NCBI RefSeq assembly: GCF_018130385.1 | Contig: NZ_JAFCLU010000002.1 | Coordinates: 124,001 to 188,000, forward strand | DNA from: Bradyrhizobium sp. AUGA SZCCT0283 | Lineage (GTDB): Bacteria; Pseudomonadota; Alphaproteobacteria; Rhizobiales; Xanthobacteraceae | Direction of reading: 5' to 3' | Length of the DNA stretch: 64,000 bases | Shown: positions 20,177 to 29,020 of the stretch, piece after piece | Numbering within the stretch: the stretch's first letter is position 1 | Layout: every line of letters begins with the position of its first letter | Made by a program: the position numbers and the translations under genes | The notes under the pieces: generated by a model | Database searches by the model: none | Told to the model about the DNA's origin: nothing | The model's input: the letters and a program-made list of their open reading frames with translations, nothing else

Positions 20177-21253
20177 ATGCCCGCGAATGCCGACACCGGA
20201 TATTCGACACATTCTGCGCGCTTACCTGTGCATCGCTTCGCTGCAGTCGGATGGTCGCGCCTGAAATACCTGATCCTGATTTCACTGTGTCTTGCCGGTG
20301 CGATCGACGCGGAGGCCGAGGAAGTCATCTCGCTCGCGCTGCCGATCAAGTGCCAACCGGGCCTGACCTGCTTCTTTCAGAACTATGTCGATCACGATGC
20401 CTCGGACAAGGTCCGCGACTATCGCTGCGGCGGACGCAGCTATGACGGTCACGACGGCACCGACATCAGGATTCGGAACCTGGAAATACAGAGACAGGGC
20501 GTAGAGGTGCTCGCCGCGGCGCCCGGACGCGTGATCGGGACGCGGAACGACATGGAAGACATTTCGGTCAAGAGCGCGGGAAAGGCCGCCATCGCCGGAA
20601 AGGAATGCGGCAACGGTGTGGTCATCGAGCATGAGAGCGGCTGGCGCACCCAATATTGTCACATGGCCAAGGGCAGTGTTCGGGTCAATGTCGGCGATCA
20701 AACAACGACCGGGCAGCCGATCGGCCTGGTCGGACTATCCGGCGATACCGAATTCTTTCATCTTCACTTCACGGTGCGGCATCGCGGAAAGATCGTGGAC
20801 CCCTTTGCCTATGGGGTGCCTGAGAATTCCTGCGGCGGCGGCCGGTCGATCTGGGCTGCTTCCCTTGCCGAGCAGACGCAATACCGGCCCCGCGAAATCA
20901 TCGATTACGCCTTTGCCGGTACCGCGCCGACCATGGAACTGATCGAGTCCGGAGAAATCGCCAAGCATCCCGTCACGTCAGGTTCGGATGCGCTCGTCGC
21001 CTATGTCAGGGTCATCGGCCTGCAGGCCGGCGACCGGCAATTCCTCGCAGTGCAAGGCCCGGGCGGCGTTTCCGTCTCAACCAACAATCTTCCGGCGCTC
21101 GATCGGGACAAGGCGCAGTTCCTGATCATCGCCGGAAAGAAGCGCAGCGAGGCAGCGTGGCCTGCCGGCCGCTACAGCGCGACATACCGTGTGATCAGAG
21201 ACGGCGCCGAAGTACTGCGAAAAACGTTCGATGTTGAAGCGCGCGCTCGATGA
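20177..21253 (+). CDS. M23 family metallopeptidase
   Basis: This is a LytM-type zinc endopeptidase domain, normally cutting peptidoglycan cross-links in the periplasm. The 358-residue product starts with a signal-anchor region (YLILISLCLAGAIDAEA, residues about 31-47). Zinc ligands are visible as HDGTDI (HxxxD) and HLHF (HxH), with WRTQYCHMAKGSV and VGDQTTTGQPIGLVGLSGDT between them. About 130 C-terminal residues beyond the peptidase domain form an unassigned beta-rich extension. Several cysteines (for example IKCQPGLTC) suggest periplasmic disulfides. Confidence 0.9.
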   Translation: MPANADTGYSTHSARLPVHRFAAVGWSRLKYLILISLCLAGAIDAEAEEVISLALPIKCQPGLTCFFQNYVDHDASDKVRDYRCGGRSYDGHDGTDIRIRNLEIQRQGVEVLAAAPGRVIGTRNDMEDISVKSAGKAAIAGKECGNGVVIEHESGWRTQYCHMAKGSVRVNVGDQTTTGQPIGLVGLSGDTEFFHLHFTVRHRGKIVDPFAYGVPENSCGGGRSIWAASLAEQTQYRPREIIDYAFAGTAPTMELIESGEIAKHPVTSGSDALVAYVRVIGLQAGDRQFLAVQGPGGVSVSTNNLPALDRDKAQFLIIAGKKRSEAAWPAGRYSATYRVIRDGAEVLRKTFDVEARAR

Positions 21254-21276
21254 GCCGTGATCGAGCGCAATTGCGG

Positions 21277-22578
21277 CTAGGCCGCGCCGGTCCTGATTTG
21301 CGCCTTGTGCATTTGTCCCGCGACCGCCCTCACCTTGCCCGGCGACGCCCGCCAGATCGCAACCGCCGACAGGATGCTGACGGCAATGCCGATCGCAAAG
21401 GCTGACGTATAGCTGCCTGAAAGATCGTACAGCAGCCCGGTCGCCCACGGGCCTGCCGCGCCGCCGGCCAGCGCCGCGAGCATGATGGTGCCAAAAATGC
21501 TGCCATATTGCCTGCCCTGAAAGATTTCCAGCACCACCGCGCCCATGACCGAGGTCAGGCCATAGCCGAGCGCACCCTGGGTGAAGATCATGAGATAGAC
21601 CAGCGGCAATGCCGGCGCGAATTTCAGGGCGATCAACGCCGCAAAGCAGATCGCAAATCCGGCGCAGCTGATGGCCCAGATCCATTCGCGCCCGATCCGG
21701 TCGGAAAGATGCCCAAGCCAGATCTGGCCGGGGATGCCGAGCAGGCTGACGACGCCGAGCGCCCACACCGCGACGTTCGCGCTGAAGCCGATGTCGAGCA
21801 GGTATTTGGTCTGGTGCACCTGCACCGCGTACCAGACGTACAAGCCAGAGAAATAGCCGAGCGAGATCCACCAGAATCGCGCGGTGCGCAGCGCACGGCG
21901 CAGCGTCCAGTCGGTGCCGGCCCACACGGGATCGACGACGTTCGAGCGAGGTGCGGCCGATGTCGCCGACGGCGCCGCATCGCCGTCCGGCAGCAAGCCA
22001 ATATCCTCGGGGCGCTTGCGCAGCAGGAAATTGATCGGCGCGAGCACGGCGAGCACCAGAATGCCCATCGCGGTGCAGGCGGTGCGCCAACCGGTCTGCT
22101 CGATCATGTGCTGCACCCATGGCAGCAAGGTCACCGAGCCGATGCCGACGCCGGCAAAGGCGAGCCCCATGGCGAGCCCGCGGCGGCGAATGAACCAGTT
22201 CGGCAGAAACAGCGACTGGCCGGAATAGCCGAGGCACACGCTGCCTGCGCCGACCAGCACGCCGATCGTGAGATAGAGATGCCAGGGCTGTGTCGTCAGC
22301 GGCGCCAGCAACAGCCCGCCGCCCATCAGCGCGACGCCGAGCTCCATCACCCCGCGCGGCCCGAAGCGATCCATCATGCGCCCGATCAGCGGACTGACGG
22401 CACCCGATACCACAAAGCCGAAGGAGAAGGCGCCGGCCGTGACGCCGCGCTCCCATCCGAACTCGGAAATGATCGGCGGAAAGAACAGCGAGAACGCCGT
22501 CCGCGCATTGACCCCGATTGCCATGGTGACGAACGTCACCACGACGATCAGCCAGCCATAAAAGAAGGGAAGACGCAT
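21277..22578 (-). CDS. MFS transporter
   Basis: This major facilitator of about 433 residues has some 12 predicted helices. It begins MRLPFFYGWLIVVVTFVTMA, as in the monocarboxylate/oxalate-formate antiporter-like branch. The loop 2-3 motif GRMMDRFGPRGV is present, as is the second-half equivalent GHLSDRIGREW. I chose the ATG at 22578; a GTG 13 codons upstream (22617) is an alternative and neither has a clear ribosome-binding site. The substrate is not evident. The gene is convergent with the M23 peptidase gene. Confidence 0.88.
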   Translation of the reverse strand: MRLPFFYGWLIVVVTFVTMAIGVNARTAFSLFFPPIISEFGWERGVTAGAFSFGFVVSGAVSPLIGRMMDRFGPRGVMELGVALMGGGLLLAPLTTQPWHLYLTIGVLVGAGSVCLGYSGQSLFLPNWFIRRRGLAMGLAFAGVGIGSVTLLPWVQHMIEQTGWRTACTAMGILVLAVLAPINFLLRKRPEDIGLLPDGDAAPSATSAAPRSNVVDPVWAGTDWTLRRALRTARFWWISLGYFSGLYVWYAVQVHQTKYLLDIGFSANVAVWALGVVSLLGIPGQIWLGHLSDRIGREWIWAISCAGFAICFAALIALKFAPALPLVYLMIFTQGALGYGLTSVMGAVVLEIFQGRQYGSIFGTIMLAALAGGAAGPWATGLLYDLSGSYTSAFAIGIAVSILSAVAIWRASPGKVRAVAGQMHKAQIRTGAA

Positions 22579-22696
22579 CAGGTTACAATTCGGGTTGGTC
22601 CCGTTGACCGAATACACTCTGCGCTTACGCCATCATTGGAAGGACAATGGTGACCGGTCCGTTGCCGGCGCGATCATGATTCGACAGGAAGAGTGA

Positions 22697-23962
22697 TCAC
22701 AATCTTATATTCGAACGGGCCCATTGTTTGAGTGTGTCGAGGGCCGCGATGTCCGGCAAGTCAAATATTTCCTGGCGGGACGATATTCCGAAGGGATCTA
22801 TTTCGAGGGTCTCCTTGAAAAGGAACGCAGCCAAAAAATCCAAACCCAGTTTGCCGAAGCAAACGCCCGCCATGTACCGGCCGACTGAACTTGCTGGCGG
22901 GCCCAACGTCGCTGCGACGACATATTCTTCCGCAGCCTGCCGCCAATTTTCCTGGAGATAATGTACCTGACCAAGCTCAACCCAGGCCTTTGAATCGTAC
23001 GGATCTACCCGCGTTAGTTCGTCCGCCCTCGACGCCGCCAGATCAAGATCGTTGAGCCAAAGCGCCTCCTTCGTTCGGCTTTCCAGAACTGCGTGCAGAT
23101 TTTCTCGATAAAGAATCTCCTCCGCCGCACTCGTCGGCGCAAGGTCGCGCGCCAGCTGTTCCGCAATGTCCATTGTCCTGATCATCGCTTTCCTGTCGCC
23201 GGCAGCTTGAGGGAGGAAGCCCATTCCGCGGTGGAATCTGCTTTCAAGCAATCGTGCGGCAAATCCATTCTCGCCATCCTTCACGGCGGTGAAGGCGATC
23301 TCCAGCCGCTTGCTCCAATCATCGAGCTCTGCGAGGGGCGCGCGGGATTTGGCCTTCTGAACGAAGACCATTGCTGTTGCATTGAATCTTACCGCTCTGT
23401 CGGTCCGATCGTCGATCGCAATACTTTCAAAAGCCGACATGGTTTCGGATTCATAACCCGACGTTCGCTTTGGCAAATCGTGCATGAACTTTGCCGAGGC
23501 GCGGCAGAAAGCGAGTTGTGCCCCACAAGGATCGTAAGTGCTTGCACCAGACCAATCTACCGGGATGAGTTTGAGTAACGGCTCGTAGAAGCACATCGAG
23601 TGAAGCAGCACCGCCAGCCGGCACTTGCGCACGGACGAAAGCCTTGGCCAAAGTTCAAGATCCTGACAAAGCTTGCGCCACCGATCAGTTCGCAGATCCT
23701 CGGCCAGGTCGCGGGGATCGCTGATTGCATAAGGCGCGCCGGCCAGCTCCCCGAGCTGCACGCGAAAACCAGGCGACAATGCACGTTGGGGAAGGAAGAA
23801 AGGGCCATCCGGATCGACATAGGCTTGCCAACCGGCATCAACTGATTTGGCATGGGTGGGCCCGGCTTGGAACGGGCCCAGGTCGAGGTACGGACGAAGC
23901 AGCCAAGTGGAAAAGCGAGACCCGAGGCGCTCGCCGAATGCCTGGTTAGCCAAATCGTGCAT
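22697..23962 (-). CDS. Unrecognised protein with C-terminal TPR-like region
   Basis: I do not recognise a family for this 421-residue protein. Residues about 1-270 have no known motif; they include several cysteines and aromatic-rich stretches such as LLHSMCFYEPLLKLIPVDW. Residues about 295-385 look like tetratricopeptide repeats (DLAASRADELTRVDPYDSKA, WVELGQVHYLQENWRQAAEE, YMAGVCFGKLGLDFLAAFLF). No signal peptide or membrane helix is evident. The gene overlaps the preceding 135-residue gene by 17 bases and follows the large cyclase-ATPase gene, so the three appear to form one transcription unit. The region looks less GC-rich than its surroundings by eye. Confidence 0.75.
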   Translation of the reverse strand: MHDLANQAFGERLGSRFSTWLLRPYLDLGPFQAGPTHAKSVDAGWQAYVDPDGPFFLPQRALSPGFRVQLGELAGAPYAISDPRDLAEDLRTDRWRKLCQDLELWPRLSSVRKCRLAVLLHSMCFYEPLLKLIPVDWSGASTYDPCGAQLAFCRASAKFMHDLPKRTSGYESETMSAFESIAIDDRTDRAVRFNATAMVFVQKAKSRAPLAELDDWSKRLEIAFTAVKDGENGFAARLLESRFHRGMGFLPQAAGDRKAMIRTMDIAEQLARDLAPTSAAEEILYRENLHAVLESRTKEALWLNDLDLAASRADELTRVDPYDSKAWVELGQVHYLQENWRQAAEEYVVAATLGPPASSVGRYMAGVCFGKLGLDFLAAFLFKETLEIDPFGISSRQEIFDLPDIAALDTLKQWARSNIRL

Positions 23963-24353
23963 GCAAGAGACCGCCGCAGGCGCGGCTCACATAATCGCCA
24001 CTCTTCTTTTTCTTCTTTAACCAGGCAAGGTAGTCGGCATTCAGCTTTTCAAACTCAGCGGCAAACTCCGGGACTTCCTTCCGGAAATGCTTAATGGCCG
24101 GCTCGAGCTCCTTATACATGTGACATATCGGCGTAGCTTCGTAGATCTTATCCTTGGTTCTGATACCGCGTATCAGGATCGCGATCGACTCCCATGTGAC
24201 GATGAGGAGCTGAGCTGCCGCTCTCCCCTCCTTTGTCGATCCAGGGGCGACCAAGGCCTCCGTACCTACGTCGCGGCGCATCACTTCCGCCGCGTAGTAG
24301 TTGGAGTCGCTTCGCATTCTTTCGATCCCAAGCAGAAGCTCATTCTGATCCAT
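23946..24353 (-). CDS. Hypothetical 135-residue protein
   Basis: No family was recognised. The protein looks helical and charged: MDQNELLLGIERMRSDSNYY at the start, a central IRGIRTKDKIYEATPICHMY, an amphipathic stretch LEPAIKHFRKEVPEFAAEFE, a five-lysine run, and the end GDYVSRACGGLLHARFG. It lies 74 bases downstream of the cyclase-ATPase gene and its 3' end overlaps the start of the next gene by 17 bases, which supports it being real and coupled. The glycine-flanked C-terminal cysteine is noted, but nothing shows what it does. Confidence 0.65.
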   Translation of the reverse strand: MDQNELLLGIERMRSDSNYYAAEVMRRDVGTEALVAPGSTKEGRAAAQLLIVTWESIAILIRGIRTKDKIYEATPICHMYKELEPAIKHFRKEVPEFAAEFEKLNADYLAWLKKKKKSGDYVSRACGGLLHARFG

Positions 24354-24427
24354 GGTGCCCCTCTTATCATCTTACACGAATGCCAAGCGCGAACGAAGCC
24401 TATCCCGACATCTTCAGCTTCACAAGC

Positions 24428-27400
24428 TTACCCCCAGAAACGCATCTCCATCGCCTCTGCCAGTGAATTCGAAATGCTGCGATGGTGCTCTGCACTCGAT
24501 TTCTGATGGCCAAGATCGAACGCGTTGGCGAGCCCCTTATGGCAGTTCGCTTGCAGCGGCCGCATGCCTAATTCCTCAGCAAGCGTAACTCCCTGCGTGA
24601 GCCAATGCTTGGCATCATTCAGGTTTCCTCGATACAGATCCACCTCACCCAGCATCCGGAGCGAATAACCTTCGTTTGCCCGCTCCTCATGTTTGCGGGC
24701 CAGTTCGAGTGCACGCGTGGCCGCCTTCAATGCCTCGCCCTCCCGCCCCAGCGAAAGGTAAGCCTCGCTGACGTAAGCCAGGCGGAGCGAGTGACGGGCG
24801 ACGAAACCCTTGGATTCAGCGACCTCGATACTCTGCTCCAGAATTGGAATTCCCTCGTTCGCCCGGCCAGCCAGAGCGAGGGCGTAACCAAAATGCAGCG
24901 CAACGTAGGCAAAGCCCACGGGACTATCTGCAAATGCGCCGGCTGCCAGCGCCCGCTCGAACGAGCGCAGGGCACGGCGCAAATTTCCCTGACGCAAGGC
25001 GACGACACCAAGACCAAGATGCGCGTAACCGCAACTGAAGGGATGACTCGCATTCTCGGCGATACGGAGGGCGTCCTCGCCGATATTGAAAGCTTCAGAA
25101 AATTGTCCGGTGTCGGCCAAGCCCCAGGCGATAAAGCTACGCGAGAACGCGGCGGGCAAGACGAACATCCCGAAACGCTGGTTGGCCAGGCTGCCTTCCA
25201 AATGGACGGCGTTCCAACCGAAATGCTCGCGGGCCTTGCTGTAGTCTCCTCGCGTATGATGGGCCAATCCGAGAGGCAAATTGGTGACAACCTGGAGAGG
25301 CAAATCCGACTCCGCGACGGCAAGGGCCCGCTCTCCTGCCTCGATCGATTCCCTGTATCGGCCCAGCATCCAGAACTGTTCGGTCAAATAGGATTGCACC
25401 CATCCGTTGCGCTTCTTGTCTCCGATCCGATTTGCCAGTTGTTCAGCTTCGCGCAGACGAGAAGCAATTCGGTCGCGATCTCCGAGCGGTTGCAGCACAT
25501 TGCGGATGTCGAAGCGAATATCGATCGCCTTCTGAATGGCCTCCTTGCTTTGCGGCAATCCAGCCAGCGCCTCGAGAGCTTGCTCGAAAAGAATTACAGC
25601 CTCAGGATAGGCTTCCCGGTCCGCAGCCTTCGTTCCCGCTTGGCGCAGATACGTCACTGCCTTTTCCTGAAGCCCGCCACGCAGCGCATGATCGGCCAGG
25701 CGCTCGACCTGCTCGCCTATGCGGCCAGCATAGACTTCTTCTATCGCGAGAACGACGCGCTGATGGATGTCGCGGCGGCGCTCGCTCCGCAGGCCTCCGT
25801 AGGCGACATCGTGAGTGAGAGCGTGCTTGAAGGAAAATTGAAGATCAGGAAACAACTGGGTGGGAAACACAAATTCGGCCGTCTGCAAACTGTTGAGGAC
25901 TCCTCGAAGCTCGCTGTCGGGAAGACTACTTATTTCCTTCAACAGCGAGAGTGGAACGTCGTGTCCGATGACCGCCGCCTCCTGCAGCAACCTCTTTTCG
26001 GCTTTCGGCAGCGCGTCGATACGCGCGGCGAGAACGGCCTGTACGGTAGGTGGGATCTCATTTCCCGAAATAGGCTTTATCACTCGGTAGTTCTGGCGCG
26101 TTCCCTCCAAGACCTTGCGGTCCACCAGAGTTCGAACAAGCTCTTCCACAAAGAATGGATTGCCGCCCGCGCGATCGAGAACAAAGTTCTTGAGACTATC
26201 GAGCGCCGGATCCGATCCCAGCAGTGAATGCAGAAGCGTGGTGAGGCTCGCACTCTCAAGAGGTTCCAGACGCAGGTTGCGGTAATTCGGCCGCCCCTTC
26301 CAATCGTCGTGGAACTCAGGACGATAGGTCACCAGCAGCAGCAGGCGCGCGTCGCGTGCATTGACAACGATTTCGTTCAGCAAGCCCAGCGTGAGAGAAT
26401 CGTTCCAGTGCAGATCTTCGAATACCGCTACGACGGGCTGCACATGGTTTTCGCGCAACAGCAATCGGGTAATCGCCTGGTAGGTGTGTTGTCGATGCTG
26501 AAGCGGATCCAACGACTGGAACGGATGTCCCGCATCCAATGCGTCCAACAGATCGAGCAGCGGTGGGATTACGTCCTGCAGCGAAGGATCGAGTGCCAGG
26601 ATCTTTTCAGTCACCTTCTCGCGAATCGACTTGGCGTTGTCGCGTTGACTGATCTTGAAATAATAATGCCGGAGCAGTTCGATGACCGGCAGATACGATG
26701 CCGCATGGCCATATGAAGCCGAATTTGTTTCGAGAACCAGGCAGTCTTCGGTCCGGAGAGAATGAACAAATTCATGAATCAGGCGCGATTTGCCCATGCC
26801 GGGCTCCCCGACGACTGCTACGACCTGACCATGACCGCCGCGGGCGTGATCCAGTGCCTGGGTAAGTTGTTGGATCTCCAGTTCACGACCGACAAAGGGC
26901 GTCAACCCGCGCGAGGCGGCCGCCTGCAATTTTGTCCGCTCAAAGCCCCCTTCGGTGATCTCGAAGACTTCAACCGGGTGCGCAAGTCCCTTTATCGTCA
27001 TTTCGCCGAGCGACTTGGCCTCGACATATCCTTCAACGAGCCGGATGGTATCGGCAGTGGCGAGCACAGAACCCGGCATCGCCATTTGCTCCATGCGGGA
27101 TGCCAGATGGGCCGTTTGTCCGACGACCGTATAGTCCATATAGAGATCGTTGTTGATTGACGAGACGACAATCTCTCCGGAGTTGATGCCGACCCGGATC
27201 GTGATTGGCGCGCCGTGAATGCGGCGGATTTCTTCCGCATAGCGGGCAATCGTCTGCTGCATCCTGAGAGCAGCATAGCATGCGCGCACCGCATGATCTT
27301 CATGCGCGAGTGGAGCCCCGAACAGCGCCATGATGCCGTCGCCCATGACCCTGTTCACCATGCCCTCATAATGGTGGACGGCTTCGAGCATGTGGTCGAG

Positions 27401-27757
27401 AACGGGGTCGAGAAGCTTCTGTGCTTCCTCAGGATCGCGATCTGCTATGATTCTGAGAGATCCGACGATGTCAGCAAATAGCACGGTGACTTGTTTGCGT
27501 TCTCCTTCGAGATCGCGTTTCGTCGTCATTATCCTGACGGCGAGATGTTTTGGAGTGTAGTTGTCAGGAGATAAGAAGCGGTTTACCGCTCGATGCTCGT
27601 CGTCAAGTCCAATTGGGTGTGCACATTGGGAGCAGAATTTGGCTCCCGATGACGCGAAGCTCCCACAATTGGGACAGCAGCGGTCGAAAGGAGCGGCACA
27701 CTGCTCACAGAACTTCGCTTCAGGCCGATTGTCGTGTTCGCACCTGGGGCACTTCAT
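24428..27757 (-). CDS. Zinc ribbon - class III cyclase - ATPase - TPR multidomain protein
   Basis: This is a 1109-residue signalling protein. Residues 1-46 hold two CxxC zinc ribbons (CPRCEHDNRPEAKFCEQC, CPNCGSFASSGAKFCSQC). Residues about 85-270 are a class III nucleotide cyclase with the metal aspartates in LFADIVGS (D96) and MGDGIMALFG (D140). From about 290 comes FVGRELEIQQL and a STAND/AAA-type ATPase with Walker A VGEPGMGKS. From about 700 to the end are TPR-like repeats. In the cyclase the usual purine-binding lysine position is Arg136, and the transition-state Asn is His (VVGQTAHLASRM), so activity is uncertain. It heads a three-gene unit. Confidence 0.9.
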   Translation of the reverse strand: MKCPRCEHDNRPEAKFCEQCAAPFDRCCPNCGSFASSGAKFCSQCAHPIGLDDEHRAVNRFLSPDNYTPKHLAVRIMTTKRDLEGERKQVTVLFADIVGSLRIIADRDPEEAQKLLDPVLDHMLEAVHHYEGMVNRVMGDGIMALFGAPLAHEDHAVRACYAALRMQQTIARYAEEIRRIHGAPITIRVGINSGEIVVSSINNDLYMDYTVVGQTAHLASRMEQMAMPGSVLATADTIRLVEGYVEAKSLGEMTIKGLAHPVEVFEITEGGFERTKLQAAASRGLTPFVGRELEIQQLTQALDHARGGHGQVVAVVGEPGMGKSRLIHEFVHSLRTEDCLVLETNSASYGHAASYLPVIELLRHYYFKISQRDNAKSIREKVTEKILALDPSLQDVIPPLLDLLDALDAGHPFQSLDPLQHRQHTYQAITRLLLRENHVQPVVAVFEDLHWNDSLTLGLLNEIVVNARDARLLLLVTYRPEFHDDWKGRPNYRNLRLEPLESASLTTLLHSLLGSDPALDSLKNFVLDRAGGNPFFVEELVRTLVDRKVLEGTRQNYRVIKPISGNEIPPTVQAVLAARIDALPKAEKRLLQEAAVIGHDVPLSLLKEISSLPDSELRGVLNSLQTAEFVFPTQLFPDLQFSFKHALTHDVAYGGLRSERRRDIHQRVVLAIEEVYAGRIGEQVERLADHALRGGLQEKAVTYLRQAGTKAADREAYPEAVILFEQALEALAGLPQSKEAIQKAIDIRFDIRNVLQPLGDRDRIASRLREAEQLANRIGDKKRNGWVQSYLTEQFWMLGRYRESIEAGERALAVAESDLPLQVVTNLPLGLAHHTRGDYSKAREHFGWNAVHLEGSLANQRFGMFVLPAAFSRSFIAWGLADTGQFSEAFNIGEDALRIAENASHPFSCGYAHLGLGVVALRQGNLRRALRSFERALAAGAFADSPVGFAYVALHFGYALALAGRANEGIPILEQSIEVAESKGFVARHSLRLAYVSEAYLSLGREGEALKAATRALELARKHEERANEGYSLRMLGEVDLYRGNLNDAKHWLTQGVTLAEELGMRPLQANCHKGLANAFDLGHQKSSAEHHRSISNSLAEAMEMRFWG

Positions 27758-27925
27758 CTGAACCGTCAGCTAAGCGGTTAGTACGCGACGCGATATCCTA
27801 CTGGGTTGGATCGAATACAACAACCTGGGCTGCTGCATGCGCCAGTCAACGCCTGCGCATGGTCAAGGCGCTCAGCGCCCCAAGCGGGGTCGAAAACCCG
27901 CAGACGTTGAGCGACGGTTGTTCTG

Positions 27926-28918
27926 CTATCTTTGCGGCTCGGAAGCCCGCCGCGTCCACCGCTCCGCATTGACCGCGCCGGCCGGCACCTCGCCCGCAAC
28001 AATGGCCTCGACCTGCCGCACCGTTTCCAGCGACTGGCTTTCGATCGCCGGCGGCGTCAGGCCGCCGATATGGGGCGTCGCGATAACGTTCGGCAGTTTT
28101 GCCAATTCCGGCGACGGCATCTGGTCCAGCGCGCGGCCGACATCCATCGCGGCGCCGGCAATGCGGTTCTCGCGCAATGCCGCTGATAGCGCGGCCTCGT
28201 CGACGAAATTGCCGCGCGACAGGTTGATGAAGAAGGCATGCGGCTGCATGCGCGCCAGCGCCGCCTGCCCGATCAGGTTTTCGGTTTGCTCGTTGGCAAC
28301 TGCGAGGCAGACGACGTAGTCGGAGTGGCCGAGAAGCTCGTCGAGCGGCACATGACGGATTGCGGCGTCGCTCACGGTCGCGAAGGGATCGGCAACCAGC
28401 ACCTCCATGCCCAGCACCTTGGCGATGTCAGCCAGGTAACGGCCGATGCTGCCATAGCCGATGATGCCGAGGCGGCTGCCGGCCAGTTGCCGGCCCATGA
28501 TGATTTCGGGCTTGCGCGCCGAATGGTAGTCGGCGGTCGCCCGCGAAACGCCGCGCGACAGGTCGACCATGAAGCCGAGCGCGAGTTCGGCGACCGACTG
28601 GACGAAGCCCGGCCCTGCCCGCGTCACCAGGACGCCCGCCGCGGACGCCGCATCGACATCGATGTTGCGGATATCGACCGCGCAGCGGACGAAGGCGCGC
28701 AAGTTCGGCAGCGCTGGAAATATCTCGCCCGGCCCCGCCGTGAGCCGGTCGGCCACGATGATGTCGACATCGCCTGCGGCCTCGATCAGGCCGGCGGCGC
28801 CGAGCGCGTCGTATGATTCATGCAGCTTGACCTGCGCGATGGCTTGCAGCCCGTCGAGGCTGCGCGCGCCATAATACTGGGCGCGAGACTGCGGCGTATG
28901 GGTCAGCAGGACTTTCAA
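27926..28918 (-). CDS. D-isomer specific 2-hydroxyacid dehydrogenase family protein
   Basis: This NAD-dependent oxidoreductase of 330 residues resembles phosphoglycerate and hydroxypyruvate dehydrogenases. The Rossmann motif is LGIIGYGSIGRYLADIAK (GxGxxG), followed by MEVLVADPF. The catalytic regions are INLSRGNFVDEAAL (Arg) and NVIATPHIGGLT (His); the acid expected between them falls near MDVGRALDQMPSPELAKL. The substrate is not clear. It is isolated between the cyclase-ATPase unit and a membrane adenylate cyclase, all on the minus strand, with gaps of 100 bases or more, so it is probably a separate transcript. Confidence 0.9.
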   Translation of the reverse strand: MKVLLTHTPQSRAQYYGARSLDGLQAIAQVKLHESYDALGAAGLIEAAGDVDIIVADRLTAGPGEIFPALPNLRAFVRCAVDIRNIDVDAASAAGVLVTRAGPGFVQSVAELALGFMVDLSRGVSRATADYHSARKPEIIMGRQLAGSRLGIIGYGSIGRYLADIAKVLGMEVLVADPFATVSDAAIRHVPLDELLGHSDYVVCLAVANEQTENLIGQAALARMQPHAFFINLSRGNFVDEAALSAALRENRIAGAAMDVGRALDQMPSPELAKLPNVIATPHIGGLTPPAIESQSLETVRQVEAIVAGEVPAGAVNAERWTRRASEPQR

Positions 28919-29020
28919 CGCTGGACGGCTTCCCTGTCGATCGCCGCGGCGTGCGGCGTCATGACCAGCCCATCTATGGCCAGACGGCCACGTCGCGCAA
29001 GACGGCGGAGCCGCACCCGC

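Noticed and set aside
24605..26227. Plus-strand 540-residue frame opposite the cyclase-ATPase gene
   Set aside because: The minus-strand frame carries zinc ribbons, cyclase and Walker motifs over 1109 residues. The opposite frame has no recognisable domain.
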